NCBI GenBank assembly: GCA_011620315.1
Contig: WOZO01000119.1
Coordinates: 1-46,526 of the forward strand
Direction of reading: 5' to 3'
DNA: 46,526 bases
DNA from: Sideroxydans sp.
GTDB taxonomy: Bacteria > Pseudomonadota > Gammaproteobacteria > Burkholderiales > Gallionellaceae
The notes beneath the pieces were generated by a model that was not told the origin of the DNA, ran no database searches, and was given only the letters and a program-made list of their open reading frames with translations. Below are positions 1 to 8,877 of this stretch, in pieces (within the stretch, counting starts at the first letter, position 1; every line of letters begins with the position of its first letter). Position numbers and translations under genes: made by a program.

Positions 1-1
1 G

Positions 2-109
2 TGCGAGATCTACTGGCGTGCATTGTCGGTGGGAGAACCGAACATACTCACCGCGCAACAGATGCACGAAGTCAAAGCGAAGTTCGTCGAGTACAAGAAA
101 CGCAGTTAA
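2..109 (+). CDS. C-terminal end of an unidentified protein (cut by window edge)
   Basis: The reading frame is open from the window edge to a TAA at 107-109 and encodes 35 residues ending in the basic tail VKAKFVEYKKRS. Codon choice resembles the neighbouring housekeeping genes, so it is probably the true end of a gene. I do not recognise the family from this fragment. It is separated from apt by about 70 bp that include a REP-like hairpin. Confidence 0.5.
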   Translation, partial: CEIYWRALSVGEPNILTAQQMHEVKAKFVEYKKRS

Positions 110-121
110 GAAAGAATTCCG

Positions 122-158
122 TTCGTCCTGAGTAGGCGCAGCCGTATCGAAGGATGAA
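122..158. repeat. REP-like imperfect inverted repeat
   Basis: The arms TTCGTCCT (122-129) and AGGATGAA (151-158) pair with one G-T wobble across a loop of about 21 bases. The core resembles the TTCGTCCTGAG...CGAAGGA intergenic palindromes scattered through many beta- and gammaproteobacterial genomes. It lies between the upstream gene and apt. No T-run follows, so I call it a repeat rather than a terminator. Confidence 0.55.
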
Positions 159-180
159 TGGACAATAAAAAGGAAACGAA

Positions 181-708
181 ATGCCCATCAAGTCACGTGT
201 CAGAACCGTCCCCCATTACCCCAAGCAGGGCATCATGTTCCGCGACATCACCACGGTGCTCAAAGACCCGGTCGGCCTGCGCGCCACCATCGACGAACTG
301 GTGCGCAGATATAAGGATGTGAAGATCGACAAGATCGCCGGTATCGAATCGCGCGGCTTCATCCTTGGTGCACCGCTGGCCTATGCGCTTGGCGTCGGCT
401 TCGTGCCCATCCGCAAGAAAGGCAAACTGCCTGCCGAGACCATAGGTCACGACTACGAACTCGAATACGGCACTGACCGTATCGAGATCCACACCGACGC
501 CATCTCCAAGGGAGAAAAAGTGCTGCTGGTGGACGATCTCATCGCCACCGGCGGCACCGCCGAAGCCGCCGTCATCCTCATCGAGAAGATGGGCGGGCAT
601 GTCATCGAATGCAGCTTTATGATCGACCTGCCGGACATCGGCGGACGCGCGCGGCTGGAGAAGCGCGGGCATAAGGTGTTTGCGTTGTGCGAGTTCGAGG
701 GAGATTAG
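181..708 (+). CDS. apt: Adenine phosphoribosyltransferase
   Basis: Converts adenine plus PRPP to AMP and pyrophosphate in the cytoplasm (purine salvage). The 175-residue length is normal for the family. The PRPP-binding signature VLLVDDLIATGGT lies at residues 114-126, and the GIESRGF segment near residue 54 is typical of APT. An AGGAAA SD at 171-176 supports the ATG at 181. The next genes are a HEPN-like ORFan and mtnA. Pairing apt with mtnA makes sense because methylthioadenosine breakdown releases adenine (for Apt) and methylthioribose (whose 1-phosphate is the MtnA substrate). The family call is secure. Confidence 0.96.
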   Translation: MPIKSRVRTVPHYPKQGIMFRDITTVLKDPVGLRATIDELVRRYKDVKIDKIAGIESRGFILGAPLAYALGVGFVPIRKKGKLPAETIGHDYELEYGTDRIEIHTDAISKGEKVLLVDDLIATGGTAEAAVILIEKMGGHVIECSFMIDLPDIGGRARLEKRGHKVFALCEFEGD

Positions 709-709
709 T

Positions 710-1402
710 TTGGATCTGCAAGTCATTTCAATTGCGGGTAGTGAATTTAAATACCCGATTGCTGATTATGTATCTCAGCTTGTTCGTGGCAAGCGGAACG
801 AAACTTATCCCGATATTCCTTTGAGTTCGGAGACTAGATATTCAGCGCTATTGATATTGCTGATAGTCATAATGCTTGAATCATATTTGGCTCGAATACG
901 TCATTTCGATAAGAGTACCGACGCGAGAAAAAAGAAGCATGCTTCGACATATCTTGCTTCATTAAAAGGCTGTAAGCGCTTGGCTAGGAGATTTAACGAA
1001 GTGTATTTGCTTCGTAATGCGATTGCTCATAACCATGTTTTTGAATATGGAAAATCGCTGCAATTGAATGGGGATTTGAATTTTAGAAATTTCAAAGTTG
1101 ATACGTCATGGCAAGGCGAGCGCGATCCTTTGGTGTATTCAAAGTATGTAAAGGCAGGAAAGCGTTTAGAGCCAAGAACCACTATTCTCGGGCTTCGAGT
1201 GGTGCCTGGAAGAATGGGTAGGGAGGATGTGTTGGTGGTTTTTGAGTTGGTCTATCAAATTCTTCTGCAACTCCGCAAAAAGAAATATCTTGATTTGACA
1301 ATTGACTGGTCTGTTCCGTATCAACCAATTGGGCAAAAGCGGAAACTCTTGAGTTTCCCTTTTTGGGATTTGATAAACGAAATTCGTAAGGTGACAAAAT
1401 GA
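710..1402 (+). CDS. HEPN-like protein of unknown function (possible RNase/toxin)
   Basis: About 230 residues, not matched to a named family. The best start is TTG 710, two bases after the apt stop, with AGGGAG at 698-703 six bases upstream; an upstream TTG at 680 would overlap apt. The protein has a hydrophobic helix at about residues 46-57, a basic stretch at 73-93, and the segment LLRNAIAHNHVFEY. This contains R102-N-x3-H107, which fits the RNxxxH active-site pattern of HEPN-domain RNases in toxin, abortive-infection and CRISPR-associated proteins. Its DNA is much more AT-rich than apt and mtnA on either side (one 60-base line counted at 37% GC), pointing to recent acquisition. Its stop overlaps the mtnA start as ATGA, so mtnA translation may be coupled to it. 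No antitoxin gene is visible beside it. The HEPN assignment is inference from one motif and the helical character. Confidence 0.7.
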   Translation: MDLQVISIAGSEFKYPIADYVSQLVRGKRNETYPDIPLSSETRYSALLILLIVIMLESYLARIRHFDKSTDARKKKHASTYLASLKGCKRLARRFNEVYLLRNAIAHNHVFEYGKSLQLNGDLNFRNFKVDTSWQGERDPLVYSKYVKAGKRLEPRTTILGLRVVPGRMGREDVLVVFELVYQILLQLRKKKYLDLTIDWSVPYQPIGQKRKLLSFPFWDLINEIRKVTK

Positions 1403-2436
1403 AAATCGAAACCCTGCGCTGGTTCAACAACCGGCTGGAGATGATAGACCAGCGCATCCTGCCCGCTGCGTTCGAATACCTGAGTTACTACACAGCCTCT
1501 TCGGTGGCGGAGGGGATACGCAATATGGTGGTGCGCGGTGCACCGGCTATCGGTGTGGCGGCGGCTTATGGTGTAGCGCTGGAGGCATTGAAGCTTCAGG
1601 ACAGCTCGGCGACTGAATTCGAGTCTGGTATGGAAACCGGCTTTGCCGTGTTGGCAGGCAGTCGTCCGACGGCGGTGAATCTGTTCTGGGCTTTGCAGCG
1701 TATGCGCAAGGTTTGGGGCGGTGTGGCGGAGCAAACGCCGAAGCAGATCGCGCAGCGTTTGCTGGCTGAGGCGCATGAGGTGCTGGCCGAGGATATCCGT
1801 ATCAACAAGGCGATGGGTGCGAACGGTGCGGCTTTGCTGAAGGACGGCGCGCGGGTGCTGACGCATTGCAACGCTGGCGCGCTGGCGACGGCGGGGTGGG
1901 GCACGGCGCTGGGGGTGTTTCGTTCCGCCATCGAGGCGGGCAAGAAGATCTCGGTGATCGCCGACGAGACGCGGCCTTTCCTGCAGGGTGCACGGCTGAC
2001 GGCGTGGGAGATGGTGCAGGAGAACATCCCGGTGACGCTGATCACCGACAATATGGCGGGCCATTTGATGGCGCAGGGCGAGATCGATGCGGTGGTGGTG
2101 GGGACGGACCGTGTGGCGGCCAACGGCGATGTGGCGAACAAGATCGGCACTTATATGGTGGCTGTGCTGGCCAAGCGGCACAACATTCCGTTCTATGTGG
2201 CGTGCCCGCTTTCGACCATTGACCTTAACATTGCAAGCGGTAAGGACATCCCCATCGAGGAGCGATCGGTGGATGAGGTAAAGGGTTTTCGAGACTATCA
2301 CTGGGCGGCGGAGGGGGTGAAGATACGCAATCCGGCCTTCGATGTGACCCCGGCGGAGCTGGTGACGGGGCTGATCACCGAGAAGGGCGTGGTACTTAAC
2401 CCTGACGTGCAGAGCATCCGCAAGCTGTTCGAGTAA
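1399..2436 (+). CDS. mtnA: S-methyl-5-thioribose-1-phosphate isomerase
   Basis: Isomerises 5-methylthioribose-1-phosphate to methylthioribulose-1-phosphate in the methionine salvage pathway. It belongs to the eIF2B-alpha-like fold and its 345 residues are full length. Conserved segments include RGAPAIGVAAAYG near residue 47, THCNAGALAT with the probable catalytic Cys157, TRPFLQGARLTAWE near 191, and GTDRVAANGD with the probable catalytic Asp237. The ATG overlaps the stop of the HEPN-like gene by four bases. No other methionine-salvage genes lie in the window. Confidence 0.95.
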   Translation: MKIETLRWFNNRLEMIDQRILPAAFEYLSYYTASSVAEGIRNMVVRGAPAIGVAAAYGVALEALKLQDSSATEFESGMETGFAVLAGSRPTAVNLFWALQRMRKVWGGVAEQTPKQIAQRLLAEAHEVLAEDIRINKAMGANGAALLKDGARVLTHCNAGALATAGWGTALGVFRSAIEAGKKISVIADETRPFLQGARLTAWEMVQENIPVTLITDNMAGHLMAQGEIDAVVVGTDRVAANGDVANKIGTYMVAVLAKRHNIPFYVACPLSTIDLNIASGKDIPIEERSVDEVKGFRDYHWAAEGVKIRNPAFDVTPAELVTGLITEKGVVLNPDVQSIRKLFE

Positions 2437-2543
2437 GTCTTATTTGAGCAGCCGCGTCCCTGTTTAGCCCATGAGACACATCACTTTGTCTCATCCTTGG
2501 GGCGAGCGGCGGTGAGTATTGTTCGATATTCCATAAATACCTG

Positions 2544-2572
2544 TTTCCCATAAGCAAACCTTTTGGTACAAT
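2544..2572 (+). promoter_or_regulatory. Probable sigma70 promoter of the rimP-nusA-infB operon
   Basis: The -10 hexamer TACAAT at 2567-2572 lies 17 bp from a weak -35 hexamer TTTCCC at 2544-2549. It sits about 55 bp before rimP in the 190-bp gap after mtnA, where an operon promoter is expected. Confidence 0.5.
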
Positions 2573-2590
2573 CCGCGCCGTTTTCTAGAT

Positions 2591-2610
2591 GGGCTTCGAG
2601 CCCGTTTTTT
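2591..2610 (+). terminator. Terminator-like hairpin in the rimP leader (possible attenuator)
   Basis: The stem GGGCT/AGCCC (2591-2595 and 2599-2603) closes a 3-base loop and is followed by G and six T. It lies between the promoter at 2567 and the rimP start, so it would stop transcripts before the operon unless read through. NusA, encoded in this operon, acts on pausing and termination, so a feedback role is possible but unproven. Confidence 0.5.
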
Positions 2611-2626
2611 ATTTGTGGGATCGAAT

Positions 2627-3052
2627 ATGGACGTTGCAAACCTGGTTGAAACGACGCTGACTGGCATGGGTTACGAGCTGGTCGATCTGGAATTGTCCGG
2701 TCGCGGCATGATGCGCGTGTTCATGGACAAGCCGGAAGGTATCGCGGTCGAGGACTGCGAACGGGTGAGCAACCAGTTGGTGCGCCTGTTCACGGTGGAA
2801 GGTGTGGAGTATGAGCGCCTTGAGATTTCTTCACCGGGGCTGGACAGAGTAGTTAAGAAAGAAGCGGACTTCGTTCGCTTCAAAGGGCAGAAGGCGAAAT
2901 TCAAGTTGCGTCTGCCTGTGAACGGTAGCAAGCAGTTGGTGGGCATCATCGGTGAGTTGAAGGATGGTGTGCTGCAACTGGATATGGCTGGCGGTTCGGT
3001 CGAGATCGAACTGTCCAATGTGGATAAGGCACGTTTGGTGCCCGTATTTTGA
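2627..3052 (+). CDS. rimP: Ribosome maturation factor RimP
   Basis: Assists maturation of the 30S ribosomal subunit. 141 residues from ATG 2627, with GGGA at 2617-2620 as SD; an in-frame GTG at 2615 would overlap that SD and is less likely. Typical RimP segments are ETTLTGMGYELVDLEL at the start, the central VEYERLEISSPGLDR, and a C-terminal SH3-like part. First gene of the conserved rimP-nusA-infB block. Confidence 0.93.
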   Translation: MDVANLVETTLTGMGYELVDLELSGRGMMRVFMDKPEGIAVEDCERVSNQLVRLFTVEGVEYERLEISSPGLDRVVKKEADFVRFKGQKAKFKLRLPVNGSKQLVGIIGELKDGVLQLDMAGGSVEIELSNVDKARLVPVF

Positions 3053-3075
3053 TTTGATGCAGTCGGAGAAAAACG

Positions 3076-4551
3076 ATGAGTCGTGAAGTTCTATTGTTGG
3101 TGGATGCCTTGGCACGTGAAAAGAACGTGGACAAGGAAATCGTGTTCGGCGCACTGGAGTCTGCTTTGGCCTCTGCGACAAAGAAGCGTTTCGTGGAAGA
3201 AGAGGCCGATGTGCGTGTCAGCATCGACCGTGAATCCGGCGAATACGAGTCTTTCCGTCGCTGGGAAGTGATGGACGACGAGACTTTCGAGACGCCCGAA
3301 CTCCATATCAAGCTTGAAGAAGCGCAGAAGCGCGATGCCGAGATAGAGATGGGTGAGTTCATCGAAGAGCCGCTGGAGAACATTGACTTCGGTCGTATCG
3401 GTGCGCAGGCTGCCAAGCAAGTCATCTTCCAGAAGATCCGCGATGCAGAACGCGAGCAGATCCTGGCTGACTTCATGGAGCGTAACGAACATCTGGTGTC
3501 CGGCACGATCAAGCGTATCGAGCGCGGCAACGCCATCATCGAATTCGGCAAGATCGAGGCTTTGCTGCCACGCGATCAGATGATCCCGAAAGAGAATCTT
3601 CGCGTCGGCGACCGTGTGCGTGCTTATCTGTTGCGCGTCGATCGCACCGTGCGCGGCCCGCAGATCATTCTGTCGCGTATCACTACCGAGTTCCTGAAGA
3701 AGTTGTTCGAACTGGAAGTGCCCGAGATCGAAGAAGGCATTCTGGAGATCGTCAGTGCATCGCGTGATCCCGGCTCTCGCGCCAAGATCGCGGTACGCAC
3801 CAACGACCAGCGTCTGGACCCCATCGGTACTTGCGTCGGTATGCGCGGTTCGCGCGTGCAGGCTGTGACCACCGAGCTGGCTGGCGAGCGCGTGGACATC
3901 ATCCTGTGGTCTGATGATCCTGCGACTTTCGTCATCAATGCACTGGCACCGGCTGAAGTCACTTCCATCATGGTGGACGAAGACAAGCACAGCATGGATG
4001 TGGTGGTTGAAGAAGAGAACTTGGCGCAAGCCATCGGTCGTGGCGGTCAGAACGTACGTCTGGCGACTGAGTTGGCAGGTTGGGAGATCAACCTGATGAC
4101 TGTTGAGCAATCTGCCGAGAAGAATGAGCAGGAATTCGCAGTGATCCGCGACTTGTTCGTGGCCAAATTGGATGTGGATGAAGAAGTCGCCGACATCTTG
4201 GTGCAGGAAGGTTTCAATACGCTGGAAGAAGTCGCGTATGTGCCACTGGATGAGATGTTGGAGATCGAGTCATTTGACGAAGCGACCGTGGAAGAGCTGC
4301 GCAGCCGTGCACGCAATTCATTGTTGACTGCCGCTATCGCCAATGAAGAACAGGTCGAACACAACATCGAAGACCTGCTGAAGATCGAAGGTATGGATGC
4401 TGACACAGCGCGTACGCTGGCTGGTAAAGGAGTGGGCACGCAGGATGATTTGGCCGACCTCGATACCGACGAGTTGATGGAAATGACGGGCATGGACGGT
4501 GAGCGTGCCAACCAGTTGATCATGACGGCGCGTGCGCCATGGTTCGAATAA
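3076..4551 (+). CDS. nusA: Transcription termination/antitermination factor NusA
   Basis: RNA polymerase-associated elongation factor that modulates pausing, Rho-dependent and intrinsic termination, and rRNA antitermination. 491 residues in the usual order: RNAP-binding N-terminal domain (about 1-125), S1 domain (about 135-200), KH1 with [12 protein letters not shown]2 with [12 protein letters not shown], and two acidic C-terminal repeats (about 365-490) as in E. coli NusA. A GGAG-type SD (3065-3068) precedes ATG 3076. It lies 23 bp after rimP and 29 bp before infB, the standard operon order. Confidence 0.97.
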   Translation: MSREVLLLVDALAREKNVDKEIVFGALESALASATKKRFVEEEADVRVSIDRESGEYESFRRWEVMDDETFETPELHIKLEEAQKRDAEIEMGEFIEEPLENIDFGRIGAQAAKQVIFQKIRDAEREQILADFMERNEHLVSGTIKRIERGNAIIEFGKIEALLPRDQMIPKENLRVGDRVRAYLLRVDRTVRGPQIILSRITTEFLKKLFELEVPEIEEGILEIVSASRDPGSRAKIAVRTNDQRLDPIGTCVGMRGSRVQAVTTELAGERVDIILWSDDPATFVINALAPAEVTSIMVDEDKHSMDVVVEEENLAQAIGRGGQNVRLATELAGWEINLMTVEQSAEKNEQEFAVIRDLFVAKLDVDEEVADILVQEGFNTLEEVAYVPLDEMLEIESFDEATVEELRSRARNSLLTAAIANEEQVEHNIEDLLKIEGMDADTARTLAGKGVGTQDDLADLDTDELMEMTGMDGERANQLIMTARAPWFE

Positions 4552-4580
4552 GTAATTAGCCCTGGGGCTGAAGGAAAGTA

Positions 4581-7163
4581 ATGGGAAAAATCAATGTCGC
4601 TCAATTCGCCGGGGAACTGGGTCTCCCGGTCGAACTGTTACTGGAACAGTTGCAGTCGGCCGGTGTAGCCAAGCAAAAGGACTCCGATCCGATATCCGAG
4701 CAAGATAAAGCGAAGTTGCTTGAGCACCTGCGCAGCGCGCACGGTGGCGGCAAGAGCAAGATTACGGTGACACGCCGCGAGACGACTGCGATCAAGAAAG
4801 CGGACAGCAGCGGCAAGTCGCGCACCATCCAGGTCGAAGTGCGCAAGAAGCGCACCATTGCGCCGTTGGTCGAAAAGCCCGAAGCGGCAGCGCCATTGGC
4901 TGCGCCGGAAGCGGTTGAAGCGCCAGCCAAGCCCAAGCAAGTTCTGGATGATGCCGAGAAGCTGGCGCGCGAAGAAGAAGCGCGTCAGTTGGCCGAGTTA
5001 GCCGCGCGCCAGGCTGCCGATGTGGAAGCCAAGCAGGCACGCAAGCGCAAGGCGATCACTGCCGAGGCAAAGCCAGAGCCCGAGCAGGTTGCCGAAGAAA
5101 AACCAGTCGTTGCCGCCGCACCGGTAGTCGCGCCAGCCGCTGCTGCGGCTGGCGCACCGGAAGGCACCTTGCACAAGCCTGCATTGCGTCCGGGTGACAA
5201 GGTTTCCCGACCTTCTAGAAAAGCCGAGAAGGCACCGGCGAAAGACAGTCCGTGGGATGAAGCCGGCCACAAGAAGCGTCCGGCATCGCGCACTGCGGAT
5301 ACACGTAGCGGCGTGACTGCCCGACCGGGTTCGTTGCGCACCGGCCGCCACGACAAACACAGCAAGACCGAGGCCGCACATGCGTTCTCGCTGCCGACCG
5401 AACCGATCGTGCAGGAAGTCACCATCCCAGAGACCATTTCTGTCGCGGAATTGGCGCAGAAGATGTCCATCAAGGCCGCCGAGATCATCAAGGCGCTGAT
5501 GAAGATGGGTTCCATGGTGACCATCAACCAGGTGCTGGATCAGGAGACCGCGATGATCGTGGTCGAAGAGATGGGCCACAAGGCCGTTGCGGCCAAGCCG
5601 GACGATCCCGATGCATTCCTGATGGAAGATGCGCAACACGAGGATGCGGTGCTAGAACCGCGCGCGCCGGTGGTGACCGTGATGGGTCACGTCGACCACG
5701 GTAAGACCTCGCTGCTGGATTACATCCGCCGCACCCGCGTCGCCAGCGGCGAGGCGGGTGGCATCACGCAGCATATCGGTGCTTATCACGTCGATACGCC
5801 GCGCGGCATGGTCACTTTCCTCGATACCCCGGGGCACGAGGCCTTTACGGCGATGCGCGCGCGCGGTGCGCAGGCAACCGATATCGTGATTCTGGTGGTG
5901 GCTGCCGATGACGGCGTGATGCCGCAGACCAAGGAAGCGATCCACCACGCCAAGGCGGCAAATGTGCCTCTGGTTGTGGCTGTTACCAAGATCGACAAGC
6001 CGGATGCGAATTCCGAACGCGTGCGCCAGGAACTGGTGACCGAAGGCGTGGTGCCGGAAGATTGGGGCGGCGACTGTATGTTCGTTGAGGTTTCGGCCAA
6101 GACCGGGCAAGGCATTGACCAATTGCTGGAAGGCATTCTGCTGCAAGCCGAGGTGCTGGAATTGAAAGCGGCAAAAAACACCAGCGCCAAGGGGGTGGTA
6201 GTCGAAGCGCGCCTGGACAAGGGTAAGGGCGCTGTGGCGACCATGCTGGTGCAATCCGGCACGCTGAAACGCGGCGACGCGGTGCTGGTCGGTTCGGTTT
6301 CCGGGCGTGTGCGCGCCATGCTGGACGAGAACGGCAAGCCTGTGGCCGAGGCCGGTCCGTCGATCCCGGTCGAGATCCAAGGCTTGTCCGAAGTGCCGGT
6401 TGCCGGTGCGGATTTCCTGGTGCTGGCCGACGAAAAGAAGGCGCGCGAGATCGCGCTGTTCCGTCAAGGCAAGTATCGCGATGTGAAACTTGCCAAGCAG
6501 CAGGCAGCCAAGCTGGAGAATATGTTCGAGCAGATGGGCGAAGGCGAAGTGCGCACCCTGCCGCTGATCGTGAAGGCGGATGTGCAAGGTTCTATCGAGG
6601 CGATCGCCGGTTCATTGCAGAAGCTGTCCACCAGCGAAGTGAAGGTCAGCATCATTCACAGCGGCGTGGGCGGCATCACCGAGTCCGATGTCAACCTGGC
6701 GCTGGCCTCCAAGGCGGTCATCATCGGCTTCAACTCGCGTGCCGATGCTTCCGCACGCAAGCTGGCCGAAGCTTCCGGCGTTGACATCCGCTACTACAAC
6801 ATCATCTATGCGATGGTGGACGAGATCAAAGCGGCATTGTCCGGCATGCTGGCACCGGAGAAGAAAGAAAGCATCATCGGTATGGTCGAGATCCGTCAGG
6901 TCTACCACATCTCCAAGGTGGGTACGGTGGCCGGCTGTTACGTCACCGAAGGTATGGTCAAACGCGGCTCCAGCGTGCGTGTGTTGCGCAACAACGTGGT
7001 GATCCATTCCGGCGAGCTGGATTCGCTGAAGCGCTTCAAGGATGACGCGAAGGAAGTCAGATCCAACTTCGAGTGCGGTCTGTCGCTGAAAGGCTTCAAC
7101 GATCTGGAAGTGGGCGATTTCCTGGAAGTGTTCGAGATCGTCGAAGTGGCGCGAGCCCTTTAA
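4581..7163 (+). CDS. infB: Translation initiation factor IF-2
   Basis: GTPase that brings fMet-tRNA to the 30S subunit and promotes 50S joining. 860 residues: an N-terminal IF2 helical domain, a long Ala/Pro/Lys/Glu-rich linker (about 60-270), then the G domain with G1 GHVDHGKT at 369-376, switch segment [12 protein letters not shown] and G3 DTPGHEAF, followed by domains II-IV. The G4 motif reads TKID (Thr469) instead of the usual NKID. Thr at this place occurs in some GTPases and the gene is otherwise intact, so it is probably active. AAGGAAAG precedes the ATG. The TAA abuts the rbfA ATG. Confidence 0.97.
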   Translation: MGKINVAQFAGELGLPVELLLEQLQSAGVAKQKDSDPISEQDKAKLLEHLRSAHGGGKSKITVTRRETTAIKKADSSGKSRTIQVEVRKKRTIAPLVEKPEAAAPLAAPEAVEAPAKPKQVLDDAEKLAREEEARQLAELAARQAADVEAKQARKRKAITAEAKPEPEQVAEEKPVVAAAPVVAPAAAAAGAPEGTLHKPALRPGDKVSRPSRKAEKAPAKDSPWDEAGHKKRPASRTADTRSGVTARPGSLRTGRHDKHSKTEAAHAFSLPTEPIVQEVTIPETISVAELAQKMSIKAAEIIKALMKMGSMVTINQVLDQETAMIVVEEMGHKAVAAKPDDPDAFLMEDAQHEDAVLEPRAPVVTVMGHVDHGKTSLLDYIRRTRVASGEAGGITQHIGAYHVDTPRGMVTFLDTPGHEAFTAMRARGAQATDIVILVVAADDGVMPQTKEAIHHAKAANVPLVVAVTKIDKPDANSERVRQELVTEGVVPEDWGGDCMFVEVSAKTGQGIDQLLEGILLQAEVLELKAAKNTSAKGVVVEARLDKGKGAVATMLVQSGTLKRGDAVLVGSVSGRVRAMLDENGKPVAEAGPSIPVEIQGLSEVPVAGADFLVLADEKKAREIALFRQGKYRDVKLAKQQAAKLENMFEQMGEGEVRTLPLIVKADVQGSIEAIAGSLQKLSTSEVKVSIIHSGVGGITESDVNLALASKAVIIGFNSRADASARKLAEASGVDIRYYNIIYAMVDEIKAALSGMLAPEKKESIIGMVEIRQVYHISKVGTVAGCYVTEGMVKRGSSVRVLRNNVVIHSGELDSLKRFKDDAKEVRSNFECGLSLKGFNDLEVGDFLEVFEIVEVARAL

Positions 7164-7520
7164 ATGGCGAAGGATTTCTCCCGTACTGACCGTATCTCCG
7201 AGCAGATCCTGCGCGAACTGGCGGAATTCATCCGCCTTGAAGTGAAGGATCCGCGCGTGAGCAAAGTGACCTTGACCGGCGTCAGCGTCACCAACGACCA
7301 TGCGCATGCCAAGGTGTTCTACACCTCGCTGGAAGGCGGGACCGAACAACTGCAAACGGGTTTGGAGCGGGCTGCCGGTTTCCTGCGCAGCCAACTCGCA
7401 AAATCCATGAAGCTGCGCATCACGCCCCAGCTGCATTTTGTCTACGATGCTTCCATCGAGCGCGGTGCGCATTTGTCCCAATTGATCGAACAAGCGGTAG
7501 CCAGTGACAAGAAAGATTGA
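7164..7520 (+). CDS. rbfA: 30S ribosome-binding factor RbfA
   Basis: Cold-shock 30S maturation factor with a KH-like fold. 118 residues, standard length. Typical segments are [14 protein letters not shown] near the start, the [24 protein letters not shown] region, and [18 protein letters not shown] near the end. Its ATG directly follows the infB TAA, and its last 17 bases overlap truB, so the three are probably translationally coupled. Confidence 0.95.
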   Translation: MAKDFSRTDRISEQILRELAEFIRLEVKDPRVSKVTLTGVSVTNDHAHAKVFYTSLEGGTEQLQTGLERAAGFLRSQLAKSMKLRITPQLHFVYDASIERGAHLSQLIEQAVASDKKD

Positions 7521-8445
7521 GCAGGTCCGTCGCGCCAAACGCCAGCTCGACGGCGTGCTGTTGTTCGACAAACCGCTGGAACTGAGCTCCAACACCGCAA
7601 TGCAAAAGGTGCGCTGGCTTTTTCGCGCGGAAAAGGCCGGCCATACCGGCACGCTGGACCCGCTCGCCACCGGCCTGTTGCCGATCTGCTTCGGCGAGGC
7701 GACCAAATTCACCCATGCTTTGCTGGATGCCGACAAACGTTATCGCGCCACGATCCGGCTCGGTCAGCGCACGACGACCGGCGATGCAGAAGGCGAGATC
7801 ATCGAGGAACGTCCGGTTACGGCAGATGAAGCGCAGATCAGGCAGGTGCTGCTTCGTTTCACCGGCGAGATTTCGCAACTGCCTCCCATGCACAGCGCCC
7901 TGAAGCATCAGGGCAAACCGCTGTACGAATATATCCGCAAAGGCGAAGTGATCGAACGCGAGACGCGGCAGGTATTCATCCGCGAACTGAATCTGGAGCG
8001 ATTTTCGGCAACCGGGCCGGATATCGACGTGTTATGCAGCAAGGGCACTTATATCCGCACCTTGGGAGAGGATATCGGCGAAGCACTGGGTTGCGGCGGG
8101 CATCTGATCGCTTTGCGCCGTACCGGCATCGGCGACTTCGATCTGCATGCGGCGCACACTTTGCCTGAACTGGAAGGTCTGGATGAAGCGGCGCGCGACA
8201 GCTTGCTATTGCCCGTGGATAGCCTCATTCAGAACTTTCCGGCCATGACGCTGGATGCCGTGCAAGCAGCTCGTTTGGCGCAAGGGCAGCGTTTTGGATT
8301 GCGGGATGGCTATCCGGATGGCAAGCGACGTCTGTATGCCGAAGGAAGTTTCATAGGGTTGGGAGAATTGGTCGCCGGACGCCTGTCACCCAACCGGCTT
8401 TTGTCCGGCATCGCCCGTATGGCGGCAGTACCGAAATCAGCTTGA
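7504..8445 (+). CDS. truB: tRNA pseudouridine-55 synthase TruB
   Basis: Makes pseudouridine 55 in the T-loop of tRNAs. 313 residues from GTG 7504, which overlaps the end of rbfA. The catalytic motif [16 protein letters not shown] near residues 45-60 carries the nucleophile Asp52. The [20 protein letters not shown] and [19 protein letters not shown] segments are also characteristic. Few other start codons keep the conserved GVLLFDKP segment, so the GTG is the best choice. Confidence 0.94.
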   Translation: MTRKIEQVRRAKRQLDGVLLFDKPLELSSNTAMQKVRWLFRAEKAGHTGTLDPLATGLLPICFGEATKFTHALLDADKRYRATIRLGQRTTTGDAEGEIIEERPVTADEAQIRQVLLRFTGEISQLPPMHSALKHQGKPLYEYIRKGEVIERETRQVFIRELNLERFSATGPDIDVLCSKGTYIRTLGEDIGEALGCGGHLIALRRTGIGDFDLHAAHTLPELEGLDEAARDSLLLPVDSLIQNFPAMTLDAVQAARLAQGQRFGLRDGYPDGKRRLYAEGSFIGLGELVAGRLSPNRLLSGIARMAAVPKSA

Positions 8446-8471
8446 GTGACAAGCCTATTCAAGTGTAGAAT
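8442..8471 (+). promoter_or_regulatory. Probable sigma70 promoter of rpsO
   Basis: TTGAGT (8442-8447) and TAGAAT (8466-8471) are separated by 18 bp. The site begins at the truB stop and lies about 48 bp before rpsO, giving rpsO and pnp a promoter separate from the rimP operon. Confidence 0.55.
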
Positions 8472-8518
8472 GCCGCACTTTTTTTAATACCGCACCTTTT
8501 TAACTGGAGAAGAAGTCA

Positions 8519-8788
8519 ATGTCTATTACCGCCGCTCAAAAATCGCAGATCGTGACTGACTATCAGCGCGCCAAAGGCGATACAGGCTCCCCCGAAGTGC
8601 AAGTAGCCCTGATGACGGCACGTATCAACTACCTGACCGATCACTTCAAGGAGCACAACAAGGATCACCACTCACGTCGCGGTCTGCTGCGTCTGGTGAG
8701 CCGCCGCCGCAAGCTGCTCGACTACCTGAAGAGCAAGAACGAAGAAGGTTACAAGGCACTGATCCAGCGCCTCGAACTGCGCAAGTAA
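8519..8788 (+). CDS. rpsO: 30S ribosomal protein S15
   Basis: Primary 16S rRNA-binding protein of the 30S platform. 89 residues, normal length. [20 protein letters not shown] and the conserved [20 protein letters not shown] helix identify S15. The SD CTGGAGAAG lies just before ATG 8519. rpsO followed by pnp is the usual arrangement in proteobacteria. Confidence 0.97.
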   Translation: MSITAAQKSQIVTDYQRAKGDTGSPEVQVALMTARINYLTDHFKEHNKDHHSRRGLLRLVSRRRKLLDYLKSKNEEGYKALIQRLELRK

Positions 8789-8798
8789 TTCTGCAAAA

Positions 8799-8830
8799 AA
8801 GCGGGTCGCAAATGCGGCCCGCTTCGTTTT
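8799..8830 (+). terminator. Rho-independent terminator after rpsO
   Basis: An 11-bp stem (8799-8809 with 8814-8824, one T-G pair) with a 4-base loop is followed by CGTTTT. In E. coli the rpsO terminator is leaky and pnp is partly read through; the short T-run suggests the same here. Confidence 0.65.
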
Positions 8831-8877
8831 GGCGTGCCGATCCGCCGTATCCGTACAAACTTCAAGAGAGGTCTACT

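Noticed and set aside
8812-8877. N-terminal extension of PNPase from a start at 8812
   Set aside because: It would lie inside the rpsO terminator hairpin and has no SD; TTG 8878 has GAGAGG at the right distance and gives the conserved PNPase N-terminus.
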